Origin: JADJPL01 sp964607915
Lineage (GTDB): Bacteria > Bacteroidota > Bacteroidia > Chitinophagales > Saprospiraceae
NCBI GenBank assembly: GCA_964607915.1
Contig: CAZSMU010000012.1
Coordinates: 1-47,820 of the forward strand
Length of the DNA stretch: 47,820 nt
Reading direction: 5' to 3'
Shown here: positions 40,311 to 47,820 of the stretch, piece by piece
How positions within the stretch are numbered: position 1 is the stretch's first letter
Layout: each line of letters starts with the position of its first letter
The notes under the pieces: model-generated
Databases searched by the model: none
Told to the model about the DNA's origin: nothing
The model's input: only the letters and a program-made list of their open reading frames with translations
Translations under genes and position numbers: made by a program

Positions 40311-42344
40311 ATGAATAATATGCTTCGGCTAATGGGAAAACCAATATGGGTCGCACTGGGCATGGCCCTGTACACGAGTGCTTGTATCCCCCCGAAAGAA
40401 CCAGAGGTACTCACGGAAATACAAACCGACCTCCTGGGCGATCCTGTTTTTCAGAAAATATACAACTTTCAAGATCAACTACTTACCGATAGCTTATACC
40501 TTTATTTCCGCGATCCGGACCCCACCTGGCGAAAAGCCGCTGCACTGTCTGTCGCTTCCATCCGCGACAGCAGCGCCGTTGATTCGCTGGCCTTGTTGCT
40601 GAGCGACCCTGTACCAGACGTCCGGACCGCAGCGGCATATGCACTGGGGCAGACGGGCGCAGCAGCGGCAGAGAACTATCTCACCAAAGCCTTTAACGGC
40701 TACGATTCCCTCGGGCTATATACCCAAACCAACGCTACCATCCTGGAAGCCATAGGCAAATGCGGGGGAAAAAGATCTCTGGCATACCTGAGTTCCGTAC
40801 GCACCTATCAAAGCAACGACACGCTTCTTCTGCTCGGACAGGCCCGGGGTATTTACCGCTTTGGGTTGAGGGGTATCGTCTCCGAGACCGGAACCAGTCG
40901 GATGGTTGAACTCAGCACCAACCCACTAATCCCCGCACCCGTTCGGTTGATGGCTTCCCACTACCTGGCCCGTGTACCCCGTATTGCACTGGATACGTTT
41001 AGCACCCGGTTGGTACAAGTAGCCCGGGAAGATGGAGATCCCTATATCCGCATGGCGTTGGCCACTGCACTGGGGAAGATTAAAAAAGCGTCTGTACGGG
41101 ATTCCCTGCTATCCTGGTATCCCTTTGAATCCGATTACCGGGTCAAGGTGAATTTATTGCGTGCTTTGGGTGGTTTTGACTATAAGGTAGTGCGACCCCG
41201 GCTGTTCGCCGCCCTGTCTGATTCAAATGCACATATCGCCCTGCAGGCAGCCCAAACCCTACGGGATTACGGCAGTCCCAACGATGCAGGCACCTACTGG
41301 AAGCTCTCGCGCGACACCCTGCTGCTACCGTCTGTAAAAGCTGTACTCATGGCCGCTGCCCAGCGTCATGTACCTAAATCGCGGGATACCCTGCGCATAA
41401 AAATCAATGCCGACAACCGCATGCGGTTCTTCGCTGCCCAAAAGCCCTTTAACAAGGCCGCCTACCTGCACGCGTTGGGCGAAAATGGCTGGAACTACCG
41501 GCTTATCTACAAAGCATGGGCAGAAGCCACCCATCCCGCAGTCCGGAGTGCGGCTGCAGAAGCCCTCTCTGCCATCAGCGCAAGGTCCGACTTTGAAAAG
41601 TATTTCGGCGAGGGGCACAAAAAGATTGCAGCCGAATTTTCCTCTATTTTCCGCGATATCCTCCGTTCGGGCGATGCTGGTCCAATGGCTATTGCCGCTA
41701 CTGCCCTGCGGCGACCTGAACGCGCTTACATCCAGTACCTCGACAGCCTCCATTTTCTCGATTCCGCTCTCACCCTGCTGAAATTGCCCAGAGACCAGGA
41801 AACCTGGCAGGAAATAAAGCAAACCGAGTCCTTTCTTCGAAGCGGGAAAATGCTCCCTGCATCCCCAAAACCTGCTTTTAACCATCCTATTGACTGGAGT
41901 CTGCTCAAACGCAATCCGTATGCGATAAAAGCTATGTTAGTGACCGATAAGGGAACTATCGAACTGGAGTTATTTCCCCAACACGCTCCTGGCACCACTG
42001 CCAATTTCATCGCCCTGGCCCGAAGCAACTATTTTGACGGAAAAAATTTCCACCGAGTAGTCCCCAATTTTGTAATTCAAGGAGGGTGCCCCAGGGGAGA
42101 TGGCTATGGCAGCCTCGATTATACCATTCGATCAGAGTTGGGCCCTATGTATTACGACGCCGAAGGATATGTCGGAATGGCTTCTGCCGGCAATCACACA
42201 GAAGGGGTACAGTTTTTTATCACCCACTCCCCAACCCCGCATCTCGACGGGAATTACACCATCTTTGCGAGGGTCTCCTCCGGTATGGAGGTGGTACACC
42301 AAATCCAGCCGGGAGATATTTTACAAAAAGTGCGTATTCAGTGA
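40311..42344 (+). CDS. Lipoprotein with HEAT repeats fused to a cyclophilin-type peptidyl-prolyl isomerase
   Basis: A 677-residue protein. The signal ends in a lipobox at about residue 25 (YTSAC), so it is a lipoprotein. Residues about 60-500 are HEAT-like helical repeats (for example DPVPDVRTAAAYALGQTG, DPYIRMALATALGKI, HPAVRSAAAEALSAI). The last ~150 residues are a cyclophilin domain (TDKGTIELELFPQHAPGTTANFIALA, then FHRVVPNFVIQGG and GVQFFITHSPTPHLDGNYTIF). The Arg of FHRVVPNFVIQGG and the FxxxH-type residues of the active site are present, so proline isomerase activity is likely. It would help fold outer-membrane or periplasmic proteins. It follows the PBP gene by 17 nt and may be co-transcribed with it. 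Confidence 0.92.
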   Translation: MNNMLRLMGKPIWVALGMALYTSACIPPKEPEVLTEIQTDLLGDPVFQKIYNFQDQLLTDSLYLYFRDPDPTWRKAAALSVASIRDSSAVDSLALLLSDPVPDVRTAAAYALGQTGAAAAENYLTKAFNGYDSLGLYTQTNATILEAIGKCGGKRSLAYLSSVRTYQSNDTLLLLGQARGIYRFGLRGIVSETGTSRMVELSTNPLIPAPVRLMASHYLARVPRIALDTFSTRLVQVAREDGDPYIRMALATALGKIKKASVRDSLLSWYPFESDYRVKVNLLRALGGFDYKVVRPRLFAALSDSNAHIALQAAQTLRDYGSPNDAGTYWKLSRDTLLLPSVKAVLMAAAQRHVPKSRDTLRIKINADNRMRFFAAQKPFNKAAYLHALGENGWNYRLIYKAWAEATHPAVRSAAAEALSAISARSDFEKYFGEGHKKIAAEFSSIFRDILRSGDAGPMAIAATALRRPERAYIQYLDSLHFLDSALTLLKLPRDQETWQEIKQTESFLRSGKMLPASPKPAFNHPIDWSLLKRNPYAIKAMLVTDKGTIELELFPQHAPGTTANFIALARSNYFDGKNFHRVVPNFVIQGGCPRGDGYGSLDYTIRSELGPMYYDAEGYVGMASAGNHTEGVQFFITHSPTPHLDGNYTIFARVSSGMEVVHQIQPGDILQKVRIQ

Positions 42345-42416
42345 ACTTTAAGGCCTCCTGACCGTTGTCTGTGAACCTGTTTTTTTGCCTGCTTTTGAAA
42401 TACGCAGTTCTACCAT

Positions 42417-43529
42417 ATGAAAAATACACCGCTCACGGAAAAACACCTTGCCCTGGGAGCCAAGATGGCTCCTTTCGCAGGGTATAATATGCCCATCTCC
42501 TATTCAGGTATTAATGAAGAACACGCCAATATCCGCACCAATGTCGGGGTATTCGACGTATCGCATATGGGCGAGTTTGTCATAAAAGGCCCACAGGCAC
42601 TCGACCTCGTCCAGCAAGTAACCTCTAATGACGCCTCTAAACTAAAAATCGGGCAAATTCAGTATTCCTGTCTTCCAAACGAAACCGGGGGTATTATTGA
42701 TGATCTGCTCGTGTATCGGCTCCCCGAAGACCAATGCGCTGCAGGTGAACAAGCTTTCATGTTGGTCGTCAATGCTTCCAATATAGAAAAAGACTGGAAC
42801 TGGATACAAGCTCATAATACTTTCGATACCCGCCTCATCAACATCTCCGAGCAAACTGGGTTGATTGCCTTGCAAGGCCCCAAAGCTATATCAGTATTAC
42901 AGCCTCTCACGCACATTGATTTAGCCGGGTTAAAATACTATACTTTTGAGAAAGGTACGGTAGCCGGTGTCCCCAACGTCCTGGTATCTGCTACCGGATA
43001 TACCGGGGCGGGTGGTTTTGAGCTCTACGTCGAGGCTCCTCATGCGGCAGAGCTCTGGGATGCCCTGTTCAAAAGCGGTGCGCCCTTCGGCATACAACCC
43101 ACCGGTCTGGGTGCCCGGGATACGTTGCGGCTCGAGATGGGATATTGCTTGTATGGCAACGACATAGACGATTCCACCTCTCCTATAGAAGCCGGACTCG
43201 GCTGGATCACCAAATTAGACAAACCTGATTTCACTGCGATACAAATCCTGAGACGTCAGAAGGCAGAGGGTCCTTCCCGCAAACTCGTGGGCCTGCTTTT
43301 GGATGACCGCCGCATTCCCCGGCACGGCCACCCCATTGAAGATGGCGAAGGCAACGCTGTCGGTGTGGTTACCTCCGGTACGATGTCGCCATCGCTCGGC
43401 GTCCCAATCGGAATGGGATATGTAGCCATACGCGTTTCTGAACCGGGTACTCCCCTTTTTGTATCGGCAGGTGGAAAAAAACTGACTGCCCGCGTAGTCA
43501 AACTGCCCTTTATCTCAAAAGGCCAATAG
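42417..43529 (+). CDS. gcvT: Glycine cleavage system T protein (aminomethyltransferase)
   Basis: A 370-residue aminomethyltransferase that transfers the methylene group of glycine, held on the H protein, to tetrahydrofolate and releases ammonia. Recognisable parts are LGAKMAPFAGYNMPISY, VGVFDVSHMGEF (folate and substrate Asp region), GGIIDDLLVYR, ALQGPKA, TGYTGAGGFELYVE, GLGARDTLRLEMGYCLYGND and GVVTSGTMSPSL with the family ending. The length is normal. It is not beside gcvH or gcvP here. The GbsR-type regulator follows 38 nt downstream and could share the transcript. Confidence 0.96.
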   Translation: MKNTPLTEKHLALGAKMAPFAGYNMPISYSGINEEHANIRTNVGVFDVSHMGEFVIKGPQALDLVQQVTSNDASKLKIGQIQYSCLPNETGGIIDDLLVYRLPEDQCAAGEQAFMLVVNASNIEKDWNWIQAHNTFDTRLINISEQTGLIALQGPKAISVLQPLTHIDLAGLKYYTFEKGTVAGVPNVLVSATGYTGAGGFELYVEAPHAAELWDALFKSGAPFGIQPTGLGARDTLRLEMGYCLYGNDIDDSTSPIEAGLGWITKLDKPDFTAIQILRRQKAEGPSRKLVGLLLDDRRIPRHGHPIEDGEGNAVGVVTSGTMSPSLGVPIGMGYVAIRVSEPGTPLFVSAGGKKLTARVVKLPFISKGQ

Positions 43530-43567
43530 GTGTCCTATCCTTGAATGTGCTGCCGGAAAGTAAGTAT

Positions 43568-44068
43568 ATGAATGTATCAGAAGGAACGGAAAAGTTTATA
43601 CAGTCTTGGGGGGCGTTGGCAACCAGCTGGGGCATCAACCGTACCATGGCTCAGATACACGCCCTTTTGTTAGCTTCCTCAAACCCGCTCACTGCCGACG
43701 ATATCATGGAATCGCTGCAAATGTCGAGGGGCAATGTCAATCTAAACCTCCGGGCATTAATGGATTGGGGCCTCGTGATGAAGGAGCTGCGCCCGGGAGA
43801 TCGGAAAGATTATTTTGTAGCCGAAAAAGACATCTGGGAAGTAGTAAAGCGAATCATCATCGAGCGAAAAAAACGAGAGCTCGAACCCATGATCAAAATC
43901 CTGGACGAACTCACCGATATACAAGGTGACGATGAAACCACCCAACAATTCACAAAAATGGTCAAGGATATCCGCTTGTTTTCCACCAAAGCGGATGCCA
44001 CGCTCGACGCGCTGGTCAAATCGGATTCCAACTGGTTTATTGGAACCTTCATGAAGATGATAAAATAG
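43568..44068 (+). CDS. GbsR/MarR-family transcriptional regulator
   Basis: A 166-residue winged-helix regulator of the GbsR type. The pattern SWGALATSWGINRTMAQIHALLLASSNPLTADDIMESL, RGNVNLNLRALMDWGLV (recognition helix) and LRPGDRKDYFVAEKD (wing) is characteristic; the C-terminus is a helical dimerisation and effector region. GbsR in Bacillus senses choline, but the ligand in Bacteroidota is unknown. The ATG at 43568 is chosen over a TTG at 43541. Its TAG stop (44066-44068) lies in the sequence ATAGACTTGTGG, which matches the left arm of the palindromic repeat family. It follows gcvT on the same strand. Confidence 0.92.
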   Translation: MNVSEGTEKFIQSWGALATSWGINRTMAQIHALLLASSNPLTADDIMESLQMSRGNVNLNLRALMDWGLVMKELRPGDRKDYFVAEKDIWEVVKRIIIERKKRELEPMIKILDELTDIQGDDETTQQFTKMVKDIRLFSTKADATLDALVKSDSNWFIGTFMKMIK

Positions 44069-44076
44069 ACTTGTGG
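44065..44076. repeat. Repeat-arm match at the GbsR stop codon
   Basis: ATAGACTTGTGG matches the first nine bases of the left arm (ATAGACTTG) and contains the stop codon of the GbsR-type gene. No right arm is visible nearby. Confidence 0.45.
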
Positions 44077-44200
44077 TGGAGATCAATTAGGCGAAAAAAC
44101 CATTCTTACCTCAAAGGCTTTTGAAGACTGTATGTCTGCATGAAAGGCAGAATTGCCGATTATCAAAGGTCCTTTCCTATTGGCAGTGGCGGTTTCCTAC

Positions 44201-44246
44201 AAAAAATTGCCGGACTATGGCCATGCGCAGGCATAACCATAGTCCG
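44201..44246 (-). terminator. Rho-independent terminator for serA
   Basis: CGGACTATGG (44211-44220) and CCATAGTCCG (44237-44246) form a perfect 10-bp stem with a further ATGC/GCAT stem inside. On the minus strand a run of six Ts follows after GCAA (complement of 44201-44206). It lies just beyond the serA stop. Confidence 0.8.
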
Positions 44247-44255
44247 TGAAACTTT

Positions 44256-45221
44256 TTACTTATCGTCCCCGAAGAATGCGAGTATTCTATCGGCGAGTTC
44301 CAGGCCGATATTCGCCTGTGCTTCGAAGGTCGAGGCACCGATGTGCGGGGTGAGGGAGATGCGGGGATGCTGGAGCAGTTCGGGTCGGGGGGTGGGTTCG
44401 AAATCGAATACATCCAAGCCTGCGCCCGCCACTTTACCTGATTTCAGCGCTTCGAGGAGCGCAGGTTCATCCACTGTACCGCCTCTGGATGTATTGATCA
44501 GAAACACTCCTTTCTTCATTCTTCCAAACTCTTCTGGCCCGATAATAGGCTTACCACCGCTGAACGGCACATGCAGGGTGATGAAGTCTGATTTAGTTAG
44601 CAATTCAGAGAGATCGCTGGTTTCCAAGCGCACGCTCATCCAGGCATTATCGCTGTTGAAAGTTTTTAGCTGAATATCTGCCTCATCTACAATAGGGTCT
44701 GATACGATTATCTTCATACCTAGGCCGACACCGATGCGGGCTACTTCCTGACCTATCCGGCCAAAACCGATAATACCGAGGGTACGACCGCGCAGAGATA
44801 TCCCCTCCGAGTATATCTTTTTGAGTTTGTCGTAGTCTGTTCCCCCTTTGACGGGCATTTCCCGGTTGGAGGCATACAAGAAACGGGCTAGGGAGAACAT
44901 GTGCGCGAAGGCCAGTTCGGCAACAGATTGCGAAGATGCCGCTGGAGTGTTAAACACGAGGATACCTTTGCTCTCCGCATGTTCTACATGGATATTATCG
45001 AGGCCCACTCCCCCCCGTGCGATGATTTTCAAGTTTCGCCCTGCGTCAATGACTTCCCGGGTCACCTTTGTGGCGCTGCGAACAATCAGCACATCGTAAT
45101 CACCCATTACGGACAGTAGTTCGTCTTGTGGGATTCGAGTGGTATCTACCTGATAACCCGCTTCTTCAAGAAGCGTTTTTCCATCTGGATGGATGCCGTC
45201 ATTGGCGAGGATTTTGATCAT
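44256..45221 (-). CDS. serA: D-3-phosphoglycerate dehydrogenase, short form without ACT domain
   Basis: A 321-residue D-2-hydroxyacid dehydrogenase. It has an N-terminal substrate domain (VLIVRSATKVTREVIDAG, IIARGGVGLDNI), an NAD-binding motif GIIGFGRIGQEVA and catalytic Arg and Glu regions (LINTSRGGTVDE, GAGLDVFDFEPTP). The catalytic His is in TPHIGAST. It oxidises 3-phosphoglycerate in the first step of serine synthesis. It lacks the C-terminal ACT and ASB domains of the long forms, so serine feedback by ACT is not expected. The GVGLDN and IGAST motifs fit SerA, but other 2-hydroxyacid substrates cannot be excluded. It faces the GbsR-type gene convergently across a terminator. Confidence 0.92.
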   Translation of the reverse strand: MIKILANDGIHPDGKTLLEEAGYQVDTTRIPQDELLSVMGDYDVLIVRSATKVTREVIDAGRNLKIIARGGVGLDNIHVEHAESKGILVFNTPAASSQSVAELAFAHMFSLARFLYASNREMPVKGGTDYDKLKKIYSEGISLRGRTLGIIGFGRIGQEVARIGVGLGMKIIVSDPIVDEADIQLKTFNSDNAWMSVRLETSDLSELLTKSDFITLHVPFSGGKPIIGPEEFGRMKKGVFLINTSRGGTVDEPALLEALKSGKVAGAGLDVFDFEPTPRPELLQHPRISLTPHIGASTFEAQANIGLELADRILAFFGDDK

Positions 45222-45253
45222 TGTACTTTGTGTTTATACAGTTGGGTAATGTG

Positions 45254-45727
45254 TCATTTTTTGGCCGACAGCACGGGGAAACTCGCCGAGGTATAATGTG
45301 AGAATGGTCGGTCGCTATTCAAAACGGGTTTATACTGTCTGATAAAGCCCGACAACAAAGCTTTGAGTTCTTCTTCCTTGAAGAAGCGAGAGTTGGGCAT
45401 CAAGAAGAAGCCTATGTGGTCAATTTTGCCATCGGTATTCCAAAAAATATGGAGCCATACCCGCAATCCATCTACTTTAAAATTGACAGAATTTGCATAC
45501 GTCTCTATACTTTTGACGAGCCCAAACCAATTTTTGAGGGCAGCATCAATATCATTATTGGATACGCCGATTAAAGTTCTGGGGTGTGCTTCGCAAAGTT
45601 TTTCGTAAGCAGCTTCATCCTCCCCCAGTAAAAACGAGGGGGGCAGGGCATCCTGGGCGTGGGCATGGGGGATGCAAATAGCGCAAGCTATAGCCAACAG
45701 AAAGGCAAAAACCGGGTTATTTTTCAT
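45254..45727 (-). CDS. Uncharacterised exported protein
   Basis: A 157-residue protein with a clear signal peptide (NPVFAFLLAIACAICIPHAHAQ) and a mature part of about 130 residues with no membrane segment. The core pattern GKIDHIGFFLMPNSRFF followed by LKALLSGFIRQYKPVL resembles small periplasmic proteins that bind or partner TonB-type complexes, but this is only an impression. The ATG at 45727 fits the signal peptide; one eight codons upstream exists. It lies upstream of serA on the same strand, 32 nt from its start, so it may be transcribed with it. No function is assigned. Confidence 0.75.
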   Translation of the reverse strand: MKNNPVFAFLLAIACAICIPHAHAQDALPPSFLLGEDEAAYEKLCEAHPRTLIGVSNNDIDAALKNWFGLVKSIETYANSVNFKVDGLRVWLHIFWNTDGKIDHIGFFLMPNSRFFKEEELKALLSGFIRQYKPVLNSDRPFSHYTSASFPVLSAKK

Positions 45728-46046
45728 ATCTACTTTATTATTTTTGAACAAAGTTAGAAAATCCGCACATAAGATACATAAGATTTTCGCATCAACTATG
45801 TGCCAAGCACTTTCATTATACGGTTTCCAGCGTTCATTCTGTCGGAAAAAGTAGCGCGTTCAGACGAAAATGCCGCATCTTTGTTCTTGGAACAGGCTCT
45901 GTATGAAAAGTATTTAGAACCCCGACAAACTGGATAGCGTACAATCGTTTCGGAGTACCACTTTTTCTACAATTCCTGTCGCATTGGGGAGTAGCCCTTT
46001 AATGACACCTTTTTCTGCACAGAGTTTCTTCTAAACAGAAAAAAAT
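45728..46046. other. Intergenic region, divergent
   Basis: About 320 nt between two divergent genes. There is an imperfect minus-7-like CATCTTTG near 45877 but no partner. No gene, RNA or repeat could be identified here. Confidence 0.5.
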
Positions 46047-46655
46047 ATGACCATTGATCTTTTATTTGTCGGGATTGCCGTGTATGGTTTCTACGTTGGA
46101 TTTTCCCGAGGTATCATCAAGACGATTATTTCTATCGTTTCGATAATTGTGGGTATCATAGCGGCTCTTCGGTTTGCACCGAAGACTACAGATTTGCTCA
46201 AAGAGTTATTCAACGAGCAAAGCCCGCTCATGTTTGTAGCAGGTTTAATCCTCACCTTTTTGCTCACTATGACGGTTTTGCGGATTGTTGGGAAAGGGCT
46301 CGAAGGCATTCTAGAGACGGCCAACGTAAACTTCATCAATCAGATTCTGGGAGGGGTATTTATGGCTGCGAGTTTGGTATTTCTATATAGCCTCGCGCTT
46401 TGGTTTGTCGTTCAGGTGATGCGCAGCCCGGAAAATTCTCAACTTATCGTAGATTCCCGCACCTATCCATTTCTGAAAGAGTACCCTGGGATGGTATTTA
46501 ACGGGTTTTCGAAGCTCAAGCCTGTCATACAAGATTTTTGGGACTACACTATTGACATGATGGATGAGTTCGACAGTATATCGGATACTCCGGAGGATAC
46601 CATCCAAATTTATGACCTTCCCGAAGAAGAGTATGATGCCCGCCGGCAGGAATAA
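46047..46655 (+). CDS. CvpA family membrane protein
   Basis: A 202-residue inner-membrane protein with four predicted helices (IDLLFVGIAVYGFYVGF, IIKTIISIVSIIVGIIAAL, LMFVAGLILTFLLTMTVL, FMAASLVFLYSLALWFVV) and the CvpA-type opening with a Gly-x-x-x-Gly-Phe pattern (FYVGFSRGIIK). A soluble, acidic C-terminal tail follows (DTPEDTIQIYDLPEEEYDA). CvpA in E. coli is linked to colicin V production and envelope stress tolerance; its function is unknown. It is a single-gene unit; the next gene is convergent. Confidence 0.88.
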   Translation: MTIDLLFVGIAVYGFYVGFSRGIIKTIISIVSIIVGIIAALRFAPKTTDLLKELFNEQSPLMFVAGLILTFLLTMTVLRIVGKGLEGILETANVNFINQILGGVFMAASLVFLYSLALWFVVQVMRSPENSQLIVDSRTYPFLKEYPGMVFNGFSKLKPVIQDFWDYTIDMMDEFDSISDTPEDTIQIYDLPEEEYDARRQE

Positions 46656-46678
46656 CCTTCGCAATAAGCTGGGATATT

Positions 46679-47155
46679 TCAGACGCGGTCTTTTCGGTTG
46701 TACAGCAACCAAACAGACTGCAGCAGACGGAAGGGGAGTACGACGGATCCGACGATTGCCCCTATGCCAAAGAGCAGATATTCGCTCCGTATGTAAGCCA
46801 TCATAGAATCCTGGCGTTCCAATGGCAGTTCCCCTACGATTACCTCCATACCTCGTTCGTCCAGGAAAACCTGAAAGGCGTGTACTTCCTGAATCAGGAA
46901 AAAAACAAACGGGATAGCGAGAAAAAAGAGGACGACTTTAATACGAATCAAGTACGCCATCCAGGTGAACCGAAGCAGAAAGAGATATCGAGTAGTAGTT
47001 ACAAAGGTCAGAACAAAAAGGATGTTGTTCGTCCAGAAGGGAAAGTAGATAGGCGAAAGCAGGATAGGCAGTGTCACCAATAGGGTGAAGAGCCCCGTTA
47101 AAGCCCACCACAACAACTCCAGTAGGAGTATCTGCTTAAAGGGAAGCGATTGCAT
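46679..47155 (-). CDS. Uncharacterised four-helix membrane protein
   Basis: A 158-residue protein with four strongly hydrophobic segments (about 8-34, 40-55, 68-92 and 126-145). One soluble loop (VFLDERGMEVIVGELPLERQDSM in part) lies between helices three and four. No motif links it to a named family. It ends 24 nt from the stop of cvpA, and its start is just 63 nt past the terminator of the rRNA operon on the same strand. Confidence 0.75.
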   Translation of the reverse strand: MQSLPFKQILLLELLWWALTGLFTLLVTLPILLSPIYFPFWTNNILFVLTFVTTTRYLFLLRFTWMAYLIRIKVVLFFLAIPFVFFLIQEVHAFQVFLDERGMEVIVGELPLERQDSMMAYIRSEYLLFGIGAIVGSVVLPFRLLQSVWLLYNRKDRV

Positions 47156-47217
47156 GAAGCGAAAGTTTACGAGAATACTGAAACGTTCCAGTATGGAGCG
47201 GAGATGATTGGTACTTC

Positions 47218-47259
47218 ATAAAAACAGACAGCCCCGGGCGATGCTTCACCCGAGGCTGT
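47218..47259 (-). terminator. Rho-independent terminator of the rRNA operon
   Basis: On the minus strand ACAGCC and CGGG pair with CCCG and GGCTGT (47228-47259), and a TTTTTA run follows. It lies just after the 5S gene and ends the rRNA transcript. Confidence 0.85.
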
Positions 47260-47273
47260 TCTGTGTATTTTGC

Positions 47274-47382
47274 GTTGGCGGCGACCTACTCTCCCACCTA
47301 AAGGCAGTACCATCGGCGCTGGGGAGCTTAACGACTCTGTTCGGAATGGGAAGAGGTGATCCTCCCCGCTATAGCCGCCAAC
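47274..47382 (-). rRNA. rrf: 5S ribosomal RNA
   Basis: Read on the minus strand, the 109 nt show the conserved 5S core: TTCCCATTCCGAACAGAG, GCGCCGATGGTACTGCC and GGGAGAGTAGGTCGCCGCC, with complementary ends (TTGGCGGC/GCCGCCAA). It lies 120 nt downstream of the 23S 3' end. Confidence 0.96.
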
Positions 47383-47504
47383 TTCTCTTTATCCTTTCCC
47401 TAGACAAACCCGGTAATCAGACATACTATACCTTCAACAAACAAGCGAGAGGATTGAGGTTCGCTATTTCTTCTACAACAACGCGCGACTTTTTGCTTTT
47501 GCAA

Positions 47505-47820
47505 AGTTTTTGGGAAGCCTTCGGGCAATTAGTAGCACTCAGCTCCAGACATCACTGCCCTTCCACCTGTGCCCTATCAACGTGGTCATCTCCCACGGCC
47601 CTCACAGGAGTACTCATCTTGGAGTTGGCTTCGCACTTAGATGCTTTCAGTGCTTATCCTTTCCGTACTTAGCTACCCAGCGGTGCACCTGGCGGTACAA
47701 CTGGTACACTAGCGGTACGTCCAACCCGGTCCTCTCGTACTAGAGCCAGATCTCCTCAATACTCCAACGCCCGCAACAGATAGGGACCGAACTGTCTTGC
47801 GACGTTCTGAACCCAGCTCG
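47505..47820 (-). rRNA. rrl: 23S ribosomal RNA, 3' end only
   Basis: The minus-strand sequence is the conserved 3' portion of 23S rRNA, including the sarcin-ricin loop AGTACGAGAGGACCGG (at about 47730-47745) and the region GTTCAGAACGTCGCAAGACA at the window edge. The gene is cut by the end of the window. The exact 3' end near 47505 is estimated. Confidence 0.95.

Noticed and set aside
47208..47743. Open frames across the 5S and 23S rRNA genes
   Set aside because: They are chance frames on the strand opposite to rRNA.
1..47820. CRISPR arrays, prophage, insertion sequences or plasmid genes
   Set aside because: No spaced direct repeats, transposase, integrase or phage structural genes were seen anywhere. 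The S24 regulator alone is not evidence of a prophage.

Overview
The window looks like a piece of a moderately GC-rich Bacteroidota chromosome, most likely the Saprospiria/Lewinella-type branch (the branch is inference). The pointers are: two secreted proteins ending in type IX secretion (T9SS) C-terminal sorting domains; several promoters of the Bacteroidota form TTTG-N19/20-TAnnTTTG with no obvious Shine-Dalgarno sequences; an RluF-type pseudouridine synthase; a GbsR-type regulator; and an EF-G2-like factor. The sequence starts inside meaB, where there is a faulty scaffold join, and stops inside a 23S rRNA gene, a usual place for an assembly to end.

Layout. 1-5 kb: broken meaB, then lemA with two TPM-domain genes, facing a minus-strand SDR/ATP-grasp pair. 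5-9.6 kb: mlaE-mlaF lipid transporter genes, tRNA-Leu(GAG), an ArsR-type regulator, a DUF983 protein, a Crp/Fnr regulator and rluF. 9.7-9.9 kb: an AT-rich block with a cluster of DnaA boxes, a candidate oriC or a DnaA-controlled promoter, just before the B12-dependent ribonucleotide reductase nrdJ. 12.6-18 kb: an EF-G2-like factor and a tight aminotransferase-amidohydrolase-nitrilase cluster. 18-23.3 kb: a Bax-inhibitor-like protein, radA, a DCC protein, a Tat-exported MBL hydrolase and asnS. 23.3-37.3 kb: a possible orphan small RNA, a T9SS propeller protein, two lineage-type proteins, ftsK, an S24 regulator, rlmB and a T9SS M36 metallopeptidase. 37.4-47.8 kb: a tRNA-like RNA gene with its own promoter and terminator, a PBP1A-type enzyme, a HEAT-cyclophilin lipoprotein, gcvT, a GbsR-type regulator, a short serA, cvpA and 5S/23S rRNA on the minus strand.

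Most genes are housekeeping (envelope, translation, DNA repair, one-carbon and nucleotide metabolism). meaB and nrdJ both imply use of adenosylcobalamin. Three features go beyond routine annotation. (1) At 37468-37628 an RNA has all the arms of a class II tRNA, but an 80-nt insert sits in the loop of the variable arm; a consensus promoter precedes it and a strong terminator follows. (2) A family of intergenic palindromes with the terminal core TAGACTTGTTGCG occurs at about ten places and at several of them touches or supplies the stop codon of the upstream gene. (3) The DnaA-box cluster lies upstream of nrdJ. All names rest on reading motifs and translated products; no database search was possible.
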